Of a DNA stretch of 28,677 nucleotides, positions 1 through 13,000 are shown one piece after another (position 1 is the stretch's first letter; every line of letters starts with the position of its first letter). A program made the position numbers and the translations under genes. This DNA comes from Mnemiopsis leidyi (Eukaryota > Ctenophora > Tentaculata > Lobata > Bolinopsidae). The notes under the pieces were generated by a model. That model searched no databases. It saw only the letters and a list, made by a program, of their open reading frames with translations, and was not told the origin of the DNA. The stretch is taken from contig JH153689.1 in assembly GCA_000226015.1 (NCBI GenBank), forward strand, positions 232,443 through 261,119, given 5' to 3'.

Positions 1-895
1 ATAATGACATCATCACAATCAGAACCCCCCCCCCCATACTTCATGTAAAAAAATTGATTTTTGGTCTTTAATTGGCAGTCATTTTTGAACTTTTTTATAC
101 TAAGTCAGTGAAGACACAGTATTTCACCAGATTTCTGAATCAGAAATTTTCCTTCTGAATTTTTGTAAAAATTTGGATAAAAAATTTTCAAAAGAAATCA
201 AAAATTTTCAAAAAAATCCAATAAATCTTAAAAATTTTTGATGACATCATCATTGGCCAAACGCCCCTCCCCACTCGTCATCAATCGTCATCATTTGGAA
301 ACCCCCTCATATGTGAACGACCCCTTACGACAAATTTGCCACCAACATAACGGCTTCCCTAACGCCATGACTTTCATTTTAACCGCCCTAGATCCGATAT
401 TCGCCAGATCAAACTCCAAGAGTAAAGAAACAGTCGACTTAACCGCACCGGGACCTTCTCTCCCTTATGGTAAGCGCTCTCTCATTATGATTATCCTCTG
501 TGTCATTTTACTTGTTTGTTTCATTGATGGGGCTTTTAAGGGGGGGAGGACGCCAAGATACTAGCCCGTAAGTTTAAGTTTGCATGTTCTTCGACGCCAC
601 ATTTTTTTTGTTGTAGGGACTAGGTTAACATATACGCTACTCATCGGTACTCATGCTCAGAATTCACATTCCCAACTGATTTACAGAAATACATTGCATC
701 CCTCGTGGCTCACCTAGTGTGTACGTTTTGATTTCATCCTCAAATACCCCGCATTCATATTGTTTGATGCTTTCTCCGAGATTCCCATTTCCCCAAAATT
801 CAATCTTGAGAATCATCTCGGACAGACCCTCTCATTGAGACTCATGATCACTTTCTTTTTCGTCGTGTGAGTAATTGTTCTAACTCACTCTCACC
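1..895. other. 5' flank of the LRRK-like gene; no gene recognised
   Basis: The stretch is AT-rich with homopolymer runs, including a C tract near 26-35 and many A/T runs at 160-235. A short ATGACATCATCA motif occurs at about 4-15 and again at about 240-251. A 108-codon open frame at 238-564 has no recognisable domain and no gene-like context. I see no convincing TATA box before 896. The 5' untranslated region and promoter of the host gene presumably lie here, but nothing in the sequence fixes the transcription start. Confidence 0.5.
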
Positions 896-1052
896 ATGGG
901 AAACTCACTTTCTCCGAAACGCTTCTCCAGAAAATTCAGTGCTGTGGAGATGACGGAGGTTTATCCGGCAGGTCGATCTGATGGTCTAGATCTGTCGAGG
1001 GACTGGGCCGATCTTTCGGCTTCAGAGCTTGAGACCAGCTCCCAGGCGAGGT
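896..1052 (+). CDS. Putative first coding exon of the LRRK-like gene
   Basis: It opens with MGNSLSPKRF in a strong Kozak context and ends at the donor GTAAGTAT in phase 1, which joins in frame to exon 2 at 1955. It contributes about 52 residues with no counterpart in human LRRK2, Ser/Glu-rich and without a domain I recognise. Gly2 with Ser6 resembles an N-myristoylation signal, but Pro7 violates the usual PROSITE pattern. Exon 1 could be an alternative or lineage-specific N-terminus. If it is 5' untranslated sequence or belongs to something else, translation would begin at the ATG at 1963 in exon 2. Confidence 0.55.
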
Positions 1053-4000
1053 GTAAGTATTGGGGTTTCGTACAACGTTGTCCTGTTGTGTTGAGTATGA
1101 GTCACGGGATTCATTGTGGCATGTTTTTTAATAAAAAACCGTGCTTTTGACTCCAGCTGCATGGTCATGAAAGAGTGAAATTTATGGCATGAGATACAGA
1201 TGGATGATGGGAGCTATTATAAATGTTCCATGCTTTTGTCAGTTTGCTCGTACCAAAGGCCCTTTGTTATTTTGGTTGGTATGGAATAGAATAATGGTGT
1301 ACTTGTCGCTGGTTGAATTGGTAACATCAACTCGAAAAAAACAGTTGCTCTAAACAAAGGTGCTAAAATATGTGCTTGTTTTGACGTAAATTTTAAAAGC
1401 ACGCTCGATGTTTCGCTGTCAGTGTGCAACTTTCGATTGAAATGACTATTATTTGTGAACTAAGGAAGAAGGAAAACAAGTTACCCCTTAGTCTTACTAA
1501 TACTAGGCAAATTGTTTTCTTTAAGTGTAAGCGATACTTTATTTTTACAGTATCAATTATTGCATCAAGCATGACACTGAAATTTAAGTAAAACACCAGC
1601 TGCCAGCGAACTACTTGAAGCGGGGGAGTTAAATTTAACCTGAATTAGAATATCAGAAAAACGAATGATACTCTAAAATCAGTAATCAGTATACTAAACA
1701 TCACCTATCAAAGCCTTTAATCTAATACTTAAATCATCGCAAATCCTGAAATCTATAGAAATAAATATTTCTTTGAAAGCATATTAAAATCGATAAAAAT
1801 CTCAAGAAAGATAAACTGACCATTGTTAGAATTAAGTAAGTCTGGGGAGTGGAAAGGCCATATCACACGTCATCCTTCAGTGAACATTTTAATAGTAAGT
1901 AGGCCAAACTTTTTTATTGCTAAGGAATAAATCTTTTTAAAATCACCTTTTCAGCTCGAAGAATGAGTGAAGGACTGGGACTAAGCGACAGATATGACGA
2001 AATACTTCGTTCAATAAGCAGAATTCATCAGGTTTAAAATATATTTCAAATGACTTTCTACAGCCCGCTGTATAACAGGATCAGACTTTTACAGCCCACT
2101 GTTTAAACAGGATTGCTGATCAGACAAATTTCAGAGTGACGGAGATGTAATACAGTTTAAAAACTTACTCACTGACCTCAACAACGTTCTAGCGACCATC
2201 TCTAAAGGTAGTCTACTTTAAATATTTATAAAGATGAGAACTTCTTAACCATTTGTTAACTATTTCAACGATTTTCATCGACGAAATTCGGAACTCCTCA
2301 GTCCTCACTCTACCTTGATTCAATGTTCGGGTACAAAGCTAACAGTAATTACGAAGTACGTATTATATTTATGATGACTAAATATGCACCATCAATTTAG
2401 AGCCCCAACTTTGATGTTATTTTGTTATTACTTCACTTATTTTTATCAGATGATGCATTCTGGAGGAAAATGAGTCGGAATAACACCGTGAACCATATTA
2501 AAGAATATATGTTCAACCATAAATCAGATGCTTCAATACAGGTAATGATCGTTTATACTTTCTGTAAAAAATCACTTGATGAACAACAAGTTTTTTTGCT
2601 GTAAAACTTTGAATAATTCCAATATTACAAATGAATAACTCTTATATCGAAAATGAAATGTTTATCAACAGCACTGAACACTTGGTCTAAAGTCTGTGCC
2701 TTTAATTTAAGACAGTTCCTTAACAGAAACGTAGTTCGTTCCATTTGGAATTTTCTATTCTGATGACCAAAATCTGCCACCTATCCTCCTTATTGAAAAC
2801 CTCTAAACTTGATACTCAAAAGTCAAAAACTTGATACACAAAAACTCTACAATTAATACACCCCTTCAGACGTACGGGTTTCGACTTTTTGGAAACATGT
2901 GTGACATGGACAAGGGTATCCAGCTGATTGTGGACGAAAGTGTGTATTTGTCTCTCATAAACACCCTACAACAGCCCCAGTACATAAACAATCCTGTTGT
3001 CATGGTAACTACAACCTGTTGCAGTTTAGAGGAAATTTGTCAGTTCGTCTCTTGAAATCGTACCGTTGGACCGTTGGTATAGATACAAAGTAAAATATAT
3101 TGAATCAGAACGCGACACACATCTCCATTAGTAAGACTCATACCACAGTGAACAGGAAAATAAGATGTGGCACTGTCACTCAAACTGTAAACAGATTTTC
3201 GTGTAACATGGAATATCCCTCAGGCGGAGGGGTTCAGGGCGCTGGGAATGATAGCGAAGAAGAGTGAGCACCATGGTGCTCTGATCAGTAAACACAAATG
3301 TAAATGGTGCAATCATGTGAGCCAGATGTTATATTTATCTGAAATATATGTTTAAAGAACCTCTGATGAACTTTTGAACAAGATTCCAAACACTTGTTTG
3401 TAGACTTCTAGTTTATTCTATAGAAGTATTAATTCTATAGAAGTGTTAATTATAGATACATTTCTGAGAATTTGTAATAAATCTTCACCTTGTAGGTAAC
3501 GATGGCTTTAGCAGAGCTTCGGACGAATGTGGACCTAGTAGAAAATGCAGTGATGTCTCTTTCCTACTTGTTTAAGTTCAACAAAAAGGTCGGTACGTTT
3601 AGCAAACTAAGACATCAGAACTAATTGCAAGTTGCATCATCTATCATGCTAACTCTCTACGCTTCAAATATCTTTTTTTGAAGAATATCGCCACATCTGA
3701 CATACCGTATCATCCCAACACCAACCTATTGTCCCGATAGAACGATTACATCCTGCTGAAAGGTCGGCTGCAGCTGTTCAAGGACTTGCTGGGGATACAC
3801 AAGGACCATCAGCCCATTCAGTTCCACATTACAAGGCTCCTCACTGTCCTCACTAGTGATGAGACTGTCTACCTGTGAGTCTATATTTCATGGCCGGGTG
3901 GCAGATACTTCATAATTTTATAGTAGATAAGTTTCAGCTTTCAAAGATAAGTTTTGTACACTTCAAAGTTTGAAAAGATTGATCGCGTCTACTGTTAGTG

Positions 4001-7000
4001 TTACTTTCAATCAATATTTAGCTGACTGTTTTTTAACAAATCCTCTTTAATAGATTACTCTTACCACCCTAGTATTAGACTCTTATTTAAGAGTTACTGA
4101 TGAGTTATCTCTGAAGTCTACAATTACTGATGAGTTATCTCTGAAGAATACAATTACTGATGAGTTATCTCTGAAGAATACAATTACTGATGAGTTATCT
4201 CTGAAGAATACAATTACTGATGAGTTATATCTGAAGAATACAATTACTGATGAGTTATCTCTGAAGTCTACAATTACTGATGAGTTATCTCTGAAGAATA
4301 CAATTACTGATGAGTTATCTCTGAAGTCTACAATTACTGATGAGTTATCTCTGAAGTCTACAATTACTGATGAGTTATCTCTGAAGTCTACAATTACTGT
4401 TGAGTTATCTGTAAAGTCCAATTTAGGAACCGACCGGATATCCGGCTGAATCCGGTTCCGGCCGGATATACGGCTTCAAAATCCGGTTCCGGTTCCGGTC
4501 CGGTTTCAAAACAATTTGCCGGATTTTAACCGGAAATAAAATTTTTTCAGATCAACATTTTTTTGAAAACAATAACAAAATTTTTTCAAAACAAATAACA
4601 GGGACCAGTCCCACTAACTGGGACCAGTCCCACTTACTGGGACCAGTCCCACCTACTGGGACCAGTCCCACTTAGTGGGACCAGTCCCACTTAGTGGGAC
4701 CAGTGGAATGCACTCATGTGACATGAATAGTTGTACTTTGCGGCAACAGATTAGGTCACGTGACTCTCATTTAGACACGTGACCCCGCAATATCATACGA
4801 AATACAGAGGTCACGTGACCGAAGCCCGCTGTTGTATTGATTCTTCTGCTTGGGAACGTGGGAACCGATATCTTCCCAGCGGCCAGCTGTACAACTATTT
4901 AGCCAATTCTCGTTAGTACTCCCGATCACGTCTCATATCATATTTTGTCGTCAAAGCAGAAAACCTCATCTGTGTGGCCCTATTTTACTGTACGAACTGA
5001 ATCTCGTTATATAAAGTTAATGGTTCAAGATTATACCAAGATTATCGTCTATACTTTATCTCTATTATTAGATTAGTTACATTACTACATTTATGACCCA
5101 TGATCAGTTACGGTCTTTTTCTATATCAAATTTTAAGTTTCAAAAATTTATTATCGATCAAAAAACGACCAGTATAGAATTTCCGGCCAAATCCGGCTAC
5201 CCAAATTTTTTGATAAAAACACCTGTTTCCGGTCCGGCAAAATCCGGCTAACCGGAAATAAGATTCATTTCCGGCCGTTTCCGGTCCGGCAGCCAAAATC
5301 CTGGACCGGTCGGTTCCTAGTCTAACTTCTGCAGATTGATCGAGCAGGATATACCAGAGATTGCCATGAGCAACATGACAAGATTTGCTAACGATATGGA
5401 TCTTGTCAAGGAGTGTGTCAGTCTGTTTGAAAAGGTGAAGATGTTATGTTAACTCTATAACGGGAGCTAGATTCGTTAATTCTAATCTGATTTTAAACTG
5501 TCTGAATCTATTGTAAAACTGATTGTCTGTCTCCTGTGTTGATCCCCCTTATTCTCTAAATCTTGATATGTCTTAAATGTGTTAAATGACCAAAGTCAAG
5601 GTTTTGGGCTTCATATACGTACGTTTAACTTAACAAAACTAATGTAAATTTTAAACGTTTTTAACATTGTCGTACTGAATAACTACGGACCGATCGATTT
5701 TCCTTAAAGATTTTCTTCTTCTTTTACTCGATAGTAAAAACATTTCCTATCAGTTGAACTTTGAAGTGATTCCTATGTGGGAATTATAATGAATCAATGT
5801 ACAATGATTTAGAAGTGGATCCTGAATTTAATTTTGTGTTTCAGATGTCTTATCATCAGAAGAATTTGCTTCCGTACGGGAACAATGAGGACGACGTATT
5901 CGGATCGTATCGTCATAACCTCGCTAAGTAAACAACCACTTTAAGGAACAAGTTATTTTTCAATGCTTCGATAATTCAAATAACTTGCTTTTTTAACAGT
6001 TGAGGTCGGGCCTTCAGCCTCCTTTACTTGGCGTTCTTGTCAATATTCTGTGTAGCATCTTTATCTCTTTGACATACAGTACTTGAAGCACCTCATCTCT
6101 TTGGGTTTGACGTACAATACTTGCAGCAACTTTTTCTCTTCGATATACGATACTTCAGCACCTAAAACACCTCAACATACAATACTTAAGCACCTAAAAC
6201 ACCTCAACTTACAATACTTCAGCACCTAAAACACCTTAAAATACAATACTTCAGTACCTAAAACACCTTAAAATACAATATTTCAGCACCTAAAACACCT
6301 TAAAATACAATACTTCAGCTCCTAATTCACTTTGAAATAAATACTTGCATCACCTTTTTCTTTTTGATATACAATATGTTCATTGATTTCCTATGGAACG
6401 TTTTGTAATATTTGGTTGTACGTCTATCGATTATCATACAGTGAAACTTTAAAATTGTCAAACTTGAACGGGACGTAGTATACTTGCAGCACCTTTATCT
6501 TTTTGAGTTTGACATACAATTCTTGCAGCAACTTTTTCTCGTTGATATATAATACTTGCAGCACCTAAAACACCTTATCATAAAATACTTGCAGGTTGCA
6601 AAAAACTGGAATCTGTCAAGTCATTCGAAGACTTATTCTCGAGGATAAAACGGAAAATGATGATATCATTTTTAGTGGACTCTATGCGCTAGAGTACCTT
6701 GGTAGGTGAAAAACCGTGTAAAACATACCTATTACAGCGATTGTAATGGCACTATGGCAGTTAGCGATTTTGATAGCTCATCGATTCTGGCAGCTTAGCG
6801 ATTATATTTTCCGATTATCTTTCATTTGTTTTGCCAGCTATAGTAATAGACTTCAATCTCCGTTAACTACGATCTTCCTTGTATCAGACGAGTACGAGGA
6901 ATGTTCGGAATGTGACGCGGAAATCTGGTCCGACTACATGTTTACACTTCTCCAAGAGAATTGTTGGGACGAAGAAAAAAAGAAGTTGGTCGAGGTGGCG

Positions 7001-10000
7001 TGTTCTTGTCTGGCTAAGGTTCCTATTTAGTTTCTTTAAATCAAGATGAATGGGATTTCATTACCCGAAACAGACGGCAAAAAATCGTGAAAATTCGATG
7101 AACCAAATAAGTTAGCCTCTGAAAGTTTATACAAACTGTCTTAAGAATTATAAATGGACAAGTTGACACACCCCTGCAGTTACACGAGGTCAGAGAAGCA
7201 GTGTCGGTGTCAGAGGAGCAGTGTATGAGTCTTGTTCACGTTATCTTCCTCCACAAGGAGAACATTCCCATCTTCATCGGCAGTTGTCAGGCTATTGCGG
7301 AGATACTCCAGAAGAATCATTCTTTTGCTCTGACACTGTTCGATAGGGGCGTCCATCTTCAGGTGTGCACTTTATAAGATACCTTTCCAAAGAATTGATT
7401 TTACGATTTTATGGCACATACAGCTCAGATAGTTTTCTACGGTCCACCAGTAGTTTTTACGCCGCAAGTCTTATTATCATAAATCTTAAGATCGATTTGA
7501 CCAAATTTTCACTATCCATGGAAACTCATTCCAAGTTTCTGTTTAACTACAATCCTACATCCAGCACCCTCAACCTACCGGGTCCTCAATAAAACTGCCT
7601 CCTACCCAGGTGCTAAAGTTCATGAAGGATCACCCTGTGTCGGACGATATCCAGTACGTGGGATGTCTCTTCATGATCAACTTCCAGCTCAAGTTGCCCT
7701 ACGAAGTCAGACTGAAAACGAAATTCGATTCATGGTATTTATGATACTGCTTTTTGAAATGTTTACACTACACGTTAAGCTCCTAGATGGTAAGGCGCTC
7801 TAATCTACACTATCGGATCACAATTAAACATTCATAACCATATTTAAATTAGTCTGATCAAAGACAAGTTTCTAGCTTCGACCGACTCTTGTCCAAGTCA
7901 CAAACAAGAAACTGATTTTGGTCGGCTCTGATGATGTGACTCCATAGTGGCACGTTCAAGGAGCTGATATCGCTGTTCTGCGATAAGAGACACGAGGTCG
8001 TTATCAAGGAGCTGTGTCTGGGAGCTATAACTCTGTTACTGAGGGACACCGCAGTCATCAACCTGTGTCATGAGACACCCTCGGTAAGTACCGGGGAACA
8101 TGTTTACAGTTCTCTGGGGGTGTTGAGACAACTGAGGGTGTTAATTTCCACCACTAAGAATTTTGTGGAAATTTGGATAAATTTATTTTGAAAGGCCAGG
8201 GAGGTTGAGATCTAATGGGCAGCGAGATTTCTTCTGTTTTTATGTTGTGGTATCGTAGAAGCCTTAGATCCGACCTGTCGATCTTCAATTGTACTTTTCG
8301 AACTTCGAAAAATATTATTCTGTTTGAGCATTACAAAATGTTAGCTTTCCCTTAGAGGCTGGTGAGATTGTAATAATATAAACCCTAATTCCAAAATTCC
8401 AGCTCTACCGGAAGATACTAACTTCTGCTGAACTGTACGGACTTGTCAGCTATCTAAATCTCATAGCTCTCATGTGCATCTCTCTTCTTTGTAACCACAG
8501 TAAGACTTTTGTGCCTTTTAACCTCGACAATTAGCATGACTAATAAAGTCATTAAAGTCCGTTAAATTAAGCAGTTCATTTAATAAAATGAATAAATTAA
8601 TAAAATTTATTAGTCCTAGGGAGCAACAGAGAAGCATTGTTTCCCAATCATATGATCAAATTTTGGTTTTATAAACCGACCTAATATGTAATAGGAAAAA
8701 TAAGCTAAAAGTGAAAAACTTTTGTGCTCAGAAAAGATAGCACACGATCTACTGTACAGCGGGCACGGCGGAAGAAAAGATCACGGCACACTTCCGCTTG
8801 TTGTGATTCTCACCCGCAGAAATCAGAAATACCGAGAGGTCTGATAAATTCTTGAATTTATCGTTAACGAAGTTAAAGTTGTATGCTGAATTGAAACTGT
8901 TAGATGTATTTTCTTCAGCTGTTGTCTTTCTTTGTAATATGCGTAACAAAACCCTACGATATCAATAGAAAATCTAATTTACCAAGGCCGAAGGCCGCAT
9001 TACTAAAGAAAACACACACACATAAAATTAACACCCCCACCTTTACAGTGGGTGGTAGCAGGACTGTACACAATGTCTGCACTGCTGAGGGGTGATATCG
9101 ACCCTAATCAGGAGGTGGAGGGGGTGCCTGGTGCTCTGTCAATGTTGGAGGATCTGTTGAACGAGCACCGACATGACACTGAGATCGTCAAATCTGTGCG
9201 TATCCTTTTTGTTGTAGATTCAAGTTTAATTTATCCTACTTACAACTTCAAAAATACTTCCCATCATTTTATTGAATCACTTTATCTTTTAAAACATTGA
9301 ACAAAAGGAGCTATTATTTGTTGCAGGTAATAACAACTCTAAGGTCGTTTTGTCGTCTATCAACCTCCATCAAGCTGCAGATAGTCGAACTTTTTCTTGC
9401 CAAGACTCTGGACTTGTTCCGGGAATCCACGGTTACTTTCTATGTTTACTCTAATTAAAACAGAGGGATTGGCTAGTCGACTACATTGAACATTCCATAG
9501 ATTTATAAAAGTTATAATCTTTTATCATTTTACTATTCAGTTTGTTGACCTGATCACTGATCAGCTAATGCTATCGTTAATCGTCTCAGACATAACCAAT
9601 TCGTTTCTAACATTCGTCTCTAACATTCGTCTCTGACTCCAACTTGCCCTGCAGGACGATGAATTGAGTTATCTAGTTTACACTTTCTGGACGGCTCTAA
9701 GTGTAGGGACAGATTCTCAAGTACTATCTGCTGCTCTCAACAAAGCCATTGAACTGGGAGATGCTGTTGTAAGTCAGATAGATCTATGATTTGCTTTTAA
9801 AGTGTCTAACTACAAATCGTGATATTTTTCAACTTTAGATTAGGCATGTTGTCAAAAACTCACTGATTAAAAATTAATAACTTTCAGATAAAATTTATTC
9901 TATAGGTGCATTGTGTAATTTCAGAGTGTCCAGATTATTCTGGAGATGAACGCCAATGTGAACGTGCCTTACAACGATAAGTATCCTCTTATCGCTGCTG

Positions 10001-13000
10001 TCGAATCCATGAACCCGAGGTACCTGCTTCGGTCGCAATCCTTTTTGCAATTGTACCTCTTCATACGATTTAAATTTTTGACCACAAATTTTTTTGTCAT
10101 TATTAACATAATAAGTTTGCAGTAAAATCCAAACAATGTTTCTAGCATAGTGGAGCACATTTTGTGGCAGAACGTTGACCAAAGACAAGTTGAGATGGCC
10201 CTGGCAAAGACCACGGCTGCTGGTGCAGGACTCGATCAAGTGAAGATCGATATTTTGGGATACCTACTTAGAGAGATCGGTTACAGGTCACAAGGTGGGT
10301 TTAACCACGCGAAAATTTGACTGCGTTACGCGCGAACTGCGTGCTTCAACCATGCCAATACACGTGTTTTAGTTATTTTTTATGTATGGGCTACGTTTTT
10401 AAAGTTTATTTTAACTCTGAAAACTTTGAGTCACCTCAAGCAAGATAAAAAACGATGTTATCATTAAAACGATTTGCAAAACTATGCTCACTTGAAATTG
10501 ACAAAAAATACATAATCAAATAATAAAAGAAAATGCATAAAATTCCTGGCAAATGCTAAATATGCCACAAATTGATGAATGATGACATAATCTTTTCGCG
10601 TAATTGAGCCTCTAATAAAGGCGTCTTCTTACAAAATAAAACTGATAAAGAAAACTGGCCGTTACAATTATAGGATCAAAAATATTTTATTGTAGCCTGG
10701 AAGATCTTCATAGATACATCGCCATACTGCAACTTTGTCGCTTTACTTCTTAACTACTAATGTTTAGTATAACTAGACTCGTTAGTCGGCAGCTAGGTCC
10801 TGATAAACGGCAGCTCGAGATGAACAATGGGTATTCTGTCTGGTTACAAGCTTCTCAAGTCTTTTGTTGCTGAATTGTAGGGCAACAGTAAGAAATAGCT
10901 CCACTAAATAAAGAAGTCTCGTAAAAAAACTCCATGCGCAACCCAGCCTCCCCCACCTTTCCTTGACTGAAGTTTTCTAGACAACAACATCTCCCTAACT
11001 CTCAGTCTCTTTCCCTTGACTGAAGTTTCCTAGACAACAACATCTCCCTAACTCTCAGTCTCTTTCCCTTGACTGAAGTTTCCTAGACAACAACATCTCC
11101 CTAACTCTCAGTCCCTTTTCCCTTGNNNNNNNNNNNNNNCATCTCCCTAACTCTCAGTCTCTATCTCTTGACTGAAGTTTCCTAGACAACAACATCTCCC
11201 TAACTCTCAGTCTCTATCCCTTGACTGAAGTTTCCTAGACAACAATATCTCCCTAACTCTCAGTCTCTATCCCTTGACTAAAGTTTCCTAGACAACAACA
11301 TCTCCCTAACTCTCAGTCTCTACCCCTTGACTGAAGTTTTCTAGACAACAACATCTCCCTCACTCTCAGTCTCTACCCCTTGACTGAAGTTTCCTAGACA
11401 ACAACATCTCCCTAACTCTCAGTCTCTATCCCTTGACTGAAGTTTCCTCAGTTTGTGTGTTCTTTATTGTCTGTTCCATTTCTTCGATCTCGTCCATTGT
11501 CACGTACTCGTTTGCGTCAAATGGATGCAACACAGTTACAATTCTAGCTTCATCCGCTGCTATCCGTCTGTAATAGCACCTTTTAATAATGCGTATAGCA
11601 TTTAAATTGTCATTTTCTTTACAGTTTTCAAAACAACCATTAGATTTGGGCAAATTTTACTCCAAAAAGTGGATTAAATAAATCTCACGCTATACCCATC
11701 GTTGGAACGATGTTTCCGTATGAGAAAACCAAAAACAGATCCAACCAGCACGAGAAAAACTGTTCCCCCTATAGCTCCCCCAGCTATTAAACCAACGTTC
11801 AGACCCTTCTGTTTCTGGAAAATTTTATTTATTTCCACTCAGTCTATCAAATTTTTGCTGGACGTAATTGATCACAACATTTTGAATATCTAACAATTTT
11901 CAGTTGATGTATGTATGCAAACCAGTATTGCACACCAATTACAGAAAACTGTGACAACAAGAGACTGTAGACAAGACAAATTGGCACAAACTGCTCTACT
12001 GGTTACTGCTTTACTGAAATTGCCAGTGCTCTACTGAAAATGAAATTGCCAGTGCTGTACTAAAATTGCCAGTGCTCTACTGAAATTGCCAGCGTTCTAC
12101 TGAAATAGCCCATGCTCTACTTCTACTACCTGATTTTCAGTGGTAGTAGGGTGTGGTTCTGAACTGTAGGGCATGATCGTAGGCATGTCTTTCACATTAC
12201 ACAATGGTTCGTCGTCACAAAACAGGATGTCATCTCGTGTGCAGTCTACGTCTTCCGACGATCTACAGGAAATTATCTATAGTTATCAATTATCATCCAC
12301 AGTTATCATATTGAGGACTTATTATGTAGTGTTATCATTTAAAGTTATTTTCCTGTAACAGATCTCCCTACCTCAAAATTATTACTTTTTTATGCATTTC
12401 TGTGGGAATATAGCAAACACTCCTATAAAGTGTTCATTATGCACTTTGGCAAGTCGGTATAATATGACCAACTATCCAAACTCCTGGGGTACATATTGAC
12501 CACTTCTTCCGCTCAAAAAAGGATAAAGAACAAAGACACAAACCCGACAAAATTGCAGACATTTTCGTAAGAAGGAAGTTCCGCGTTGATATGCGGGATT
12601 TTAGAGTAACAGAGTCGGTACTCCGTTTTTATCCCGGGTACCGGTTCTAACACTGCTGAAACACACCTGCAGATTTTTGTTCTGAATCATCAGGTTTTTA
12701 AAAATGTGCTAGCTGGTCTACTGTTGGATTGATCCGATATTACAATAGTAGTCGCTCAAACTGACCGACTAAACAACTGACTGAAATTTCAAAGAATCCT
12801 GACTTACAGACACAATTTACTGACGACTTGCACCAACATTTCGACTTACTGAGATTGGCAAGATTCCTTCAGACAGAATGGGATGATATCTCCTTGGTCG
12901 TTATAGAAGACTCCTTGTGATACCATACATGTGTAACACTGTAGCCTGGCAGAGACCTGTAAATGATCATCTTTCGTAAATATGACGGATATGCATGTCT

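Larger units (their letters stand above)
4424..5319. mobile_element. Non-autonomous hAT-like DNA transposon (MITE)
   Basis: The ends are perfect 14-bp inverted repeats: TAGGAACCGACCGG at 4424-4437 and its reverse complement at 5306-5319. The flanking octamers GTCCAATT (4416-4423) and GTCTAACT (5320-5327) match at 6 of 8 positions, consistent with a decayed 8-bp target duplication. The right copy fits the nnnTAnnn preference of Buster-type hATs. Both subterminal regions are crowded with CCGG/CCGGTTCCGG motifs, as in hAT elements with subterminal transposase sites. No transposase frame is present, so it must have been mobilised in trans. Superfamily assignment rests on terminal sequence and duplication length only. 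Confidence 0.8.
3875..5334 (+). other. Intron 8, expanded by a minisatellite and a transposon
   Basis: A 1460-bp intron between exon 8 (phase 2) and exon 9. Almost all of it is repeat: a 30-bp tandem array and an 896-bp inverted-repeat element, listed separately. Removing both leaves roughly 230 bp, similar to neighbouring introns. Confidence 0.85.

Noticed and set aside
238..564. 108-codon open frame on the + strand
   Set aside because: No recognisable domain, low-complexity surroundings and no splice or promoter context; could be a remnant but unsupported.
2302..2355. Possible small exon after a cag within intron 3
   Set aside because: In the phase dictated by exon 3 it meets a stop after five codons, and exon 3 joins exon 4 in frame without it.
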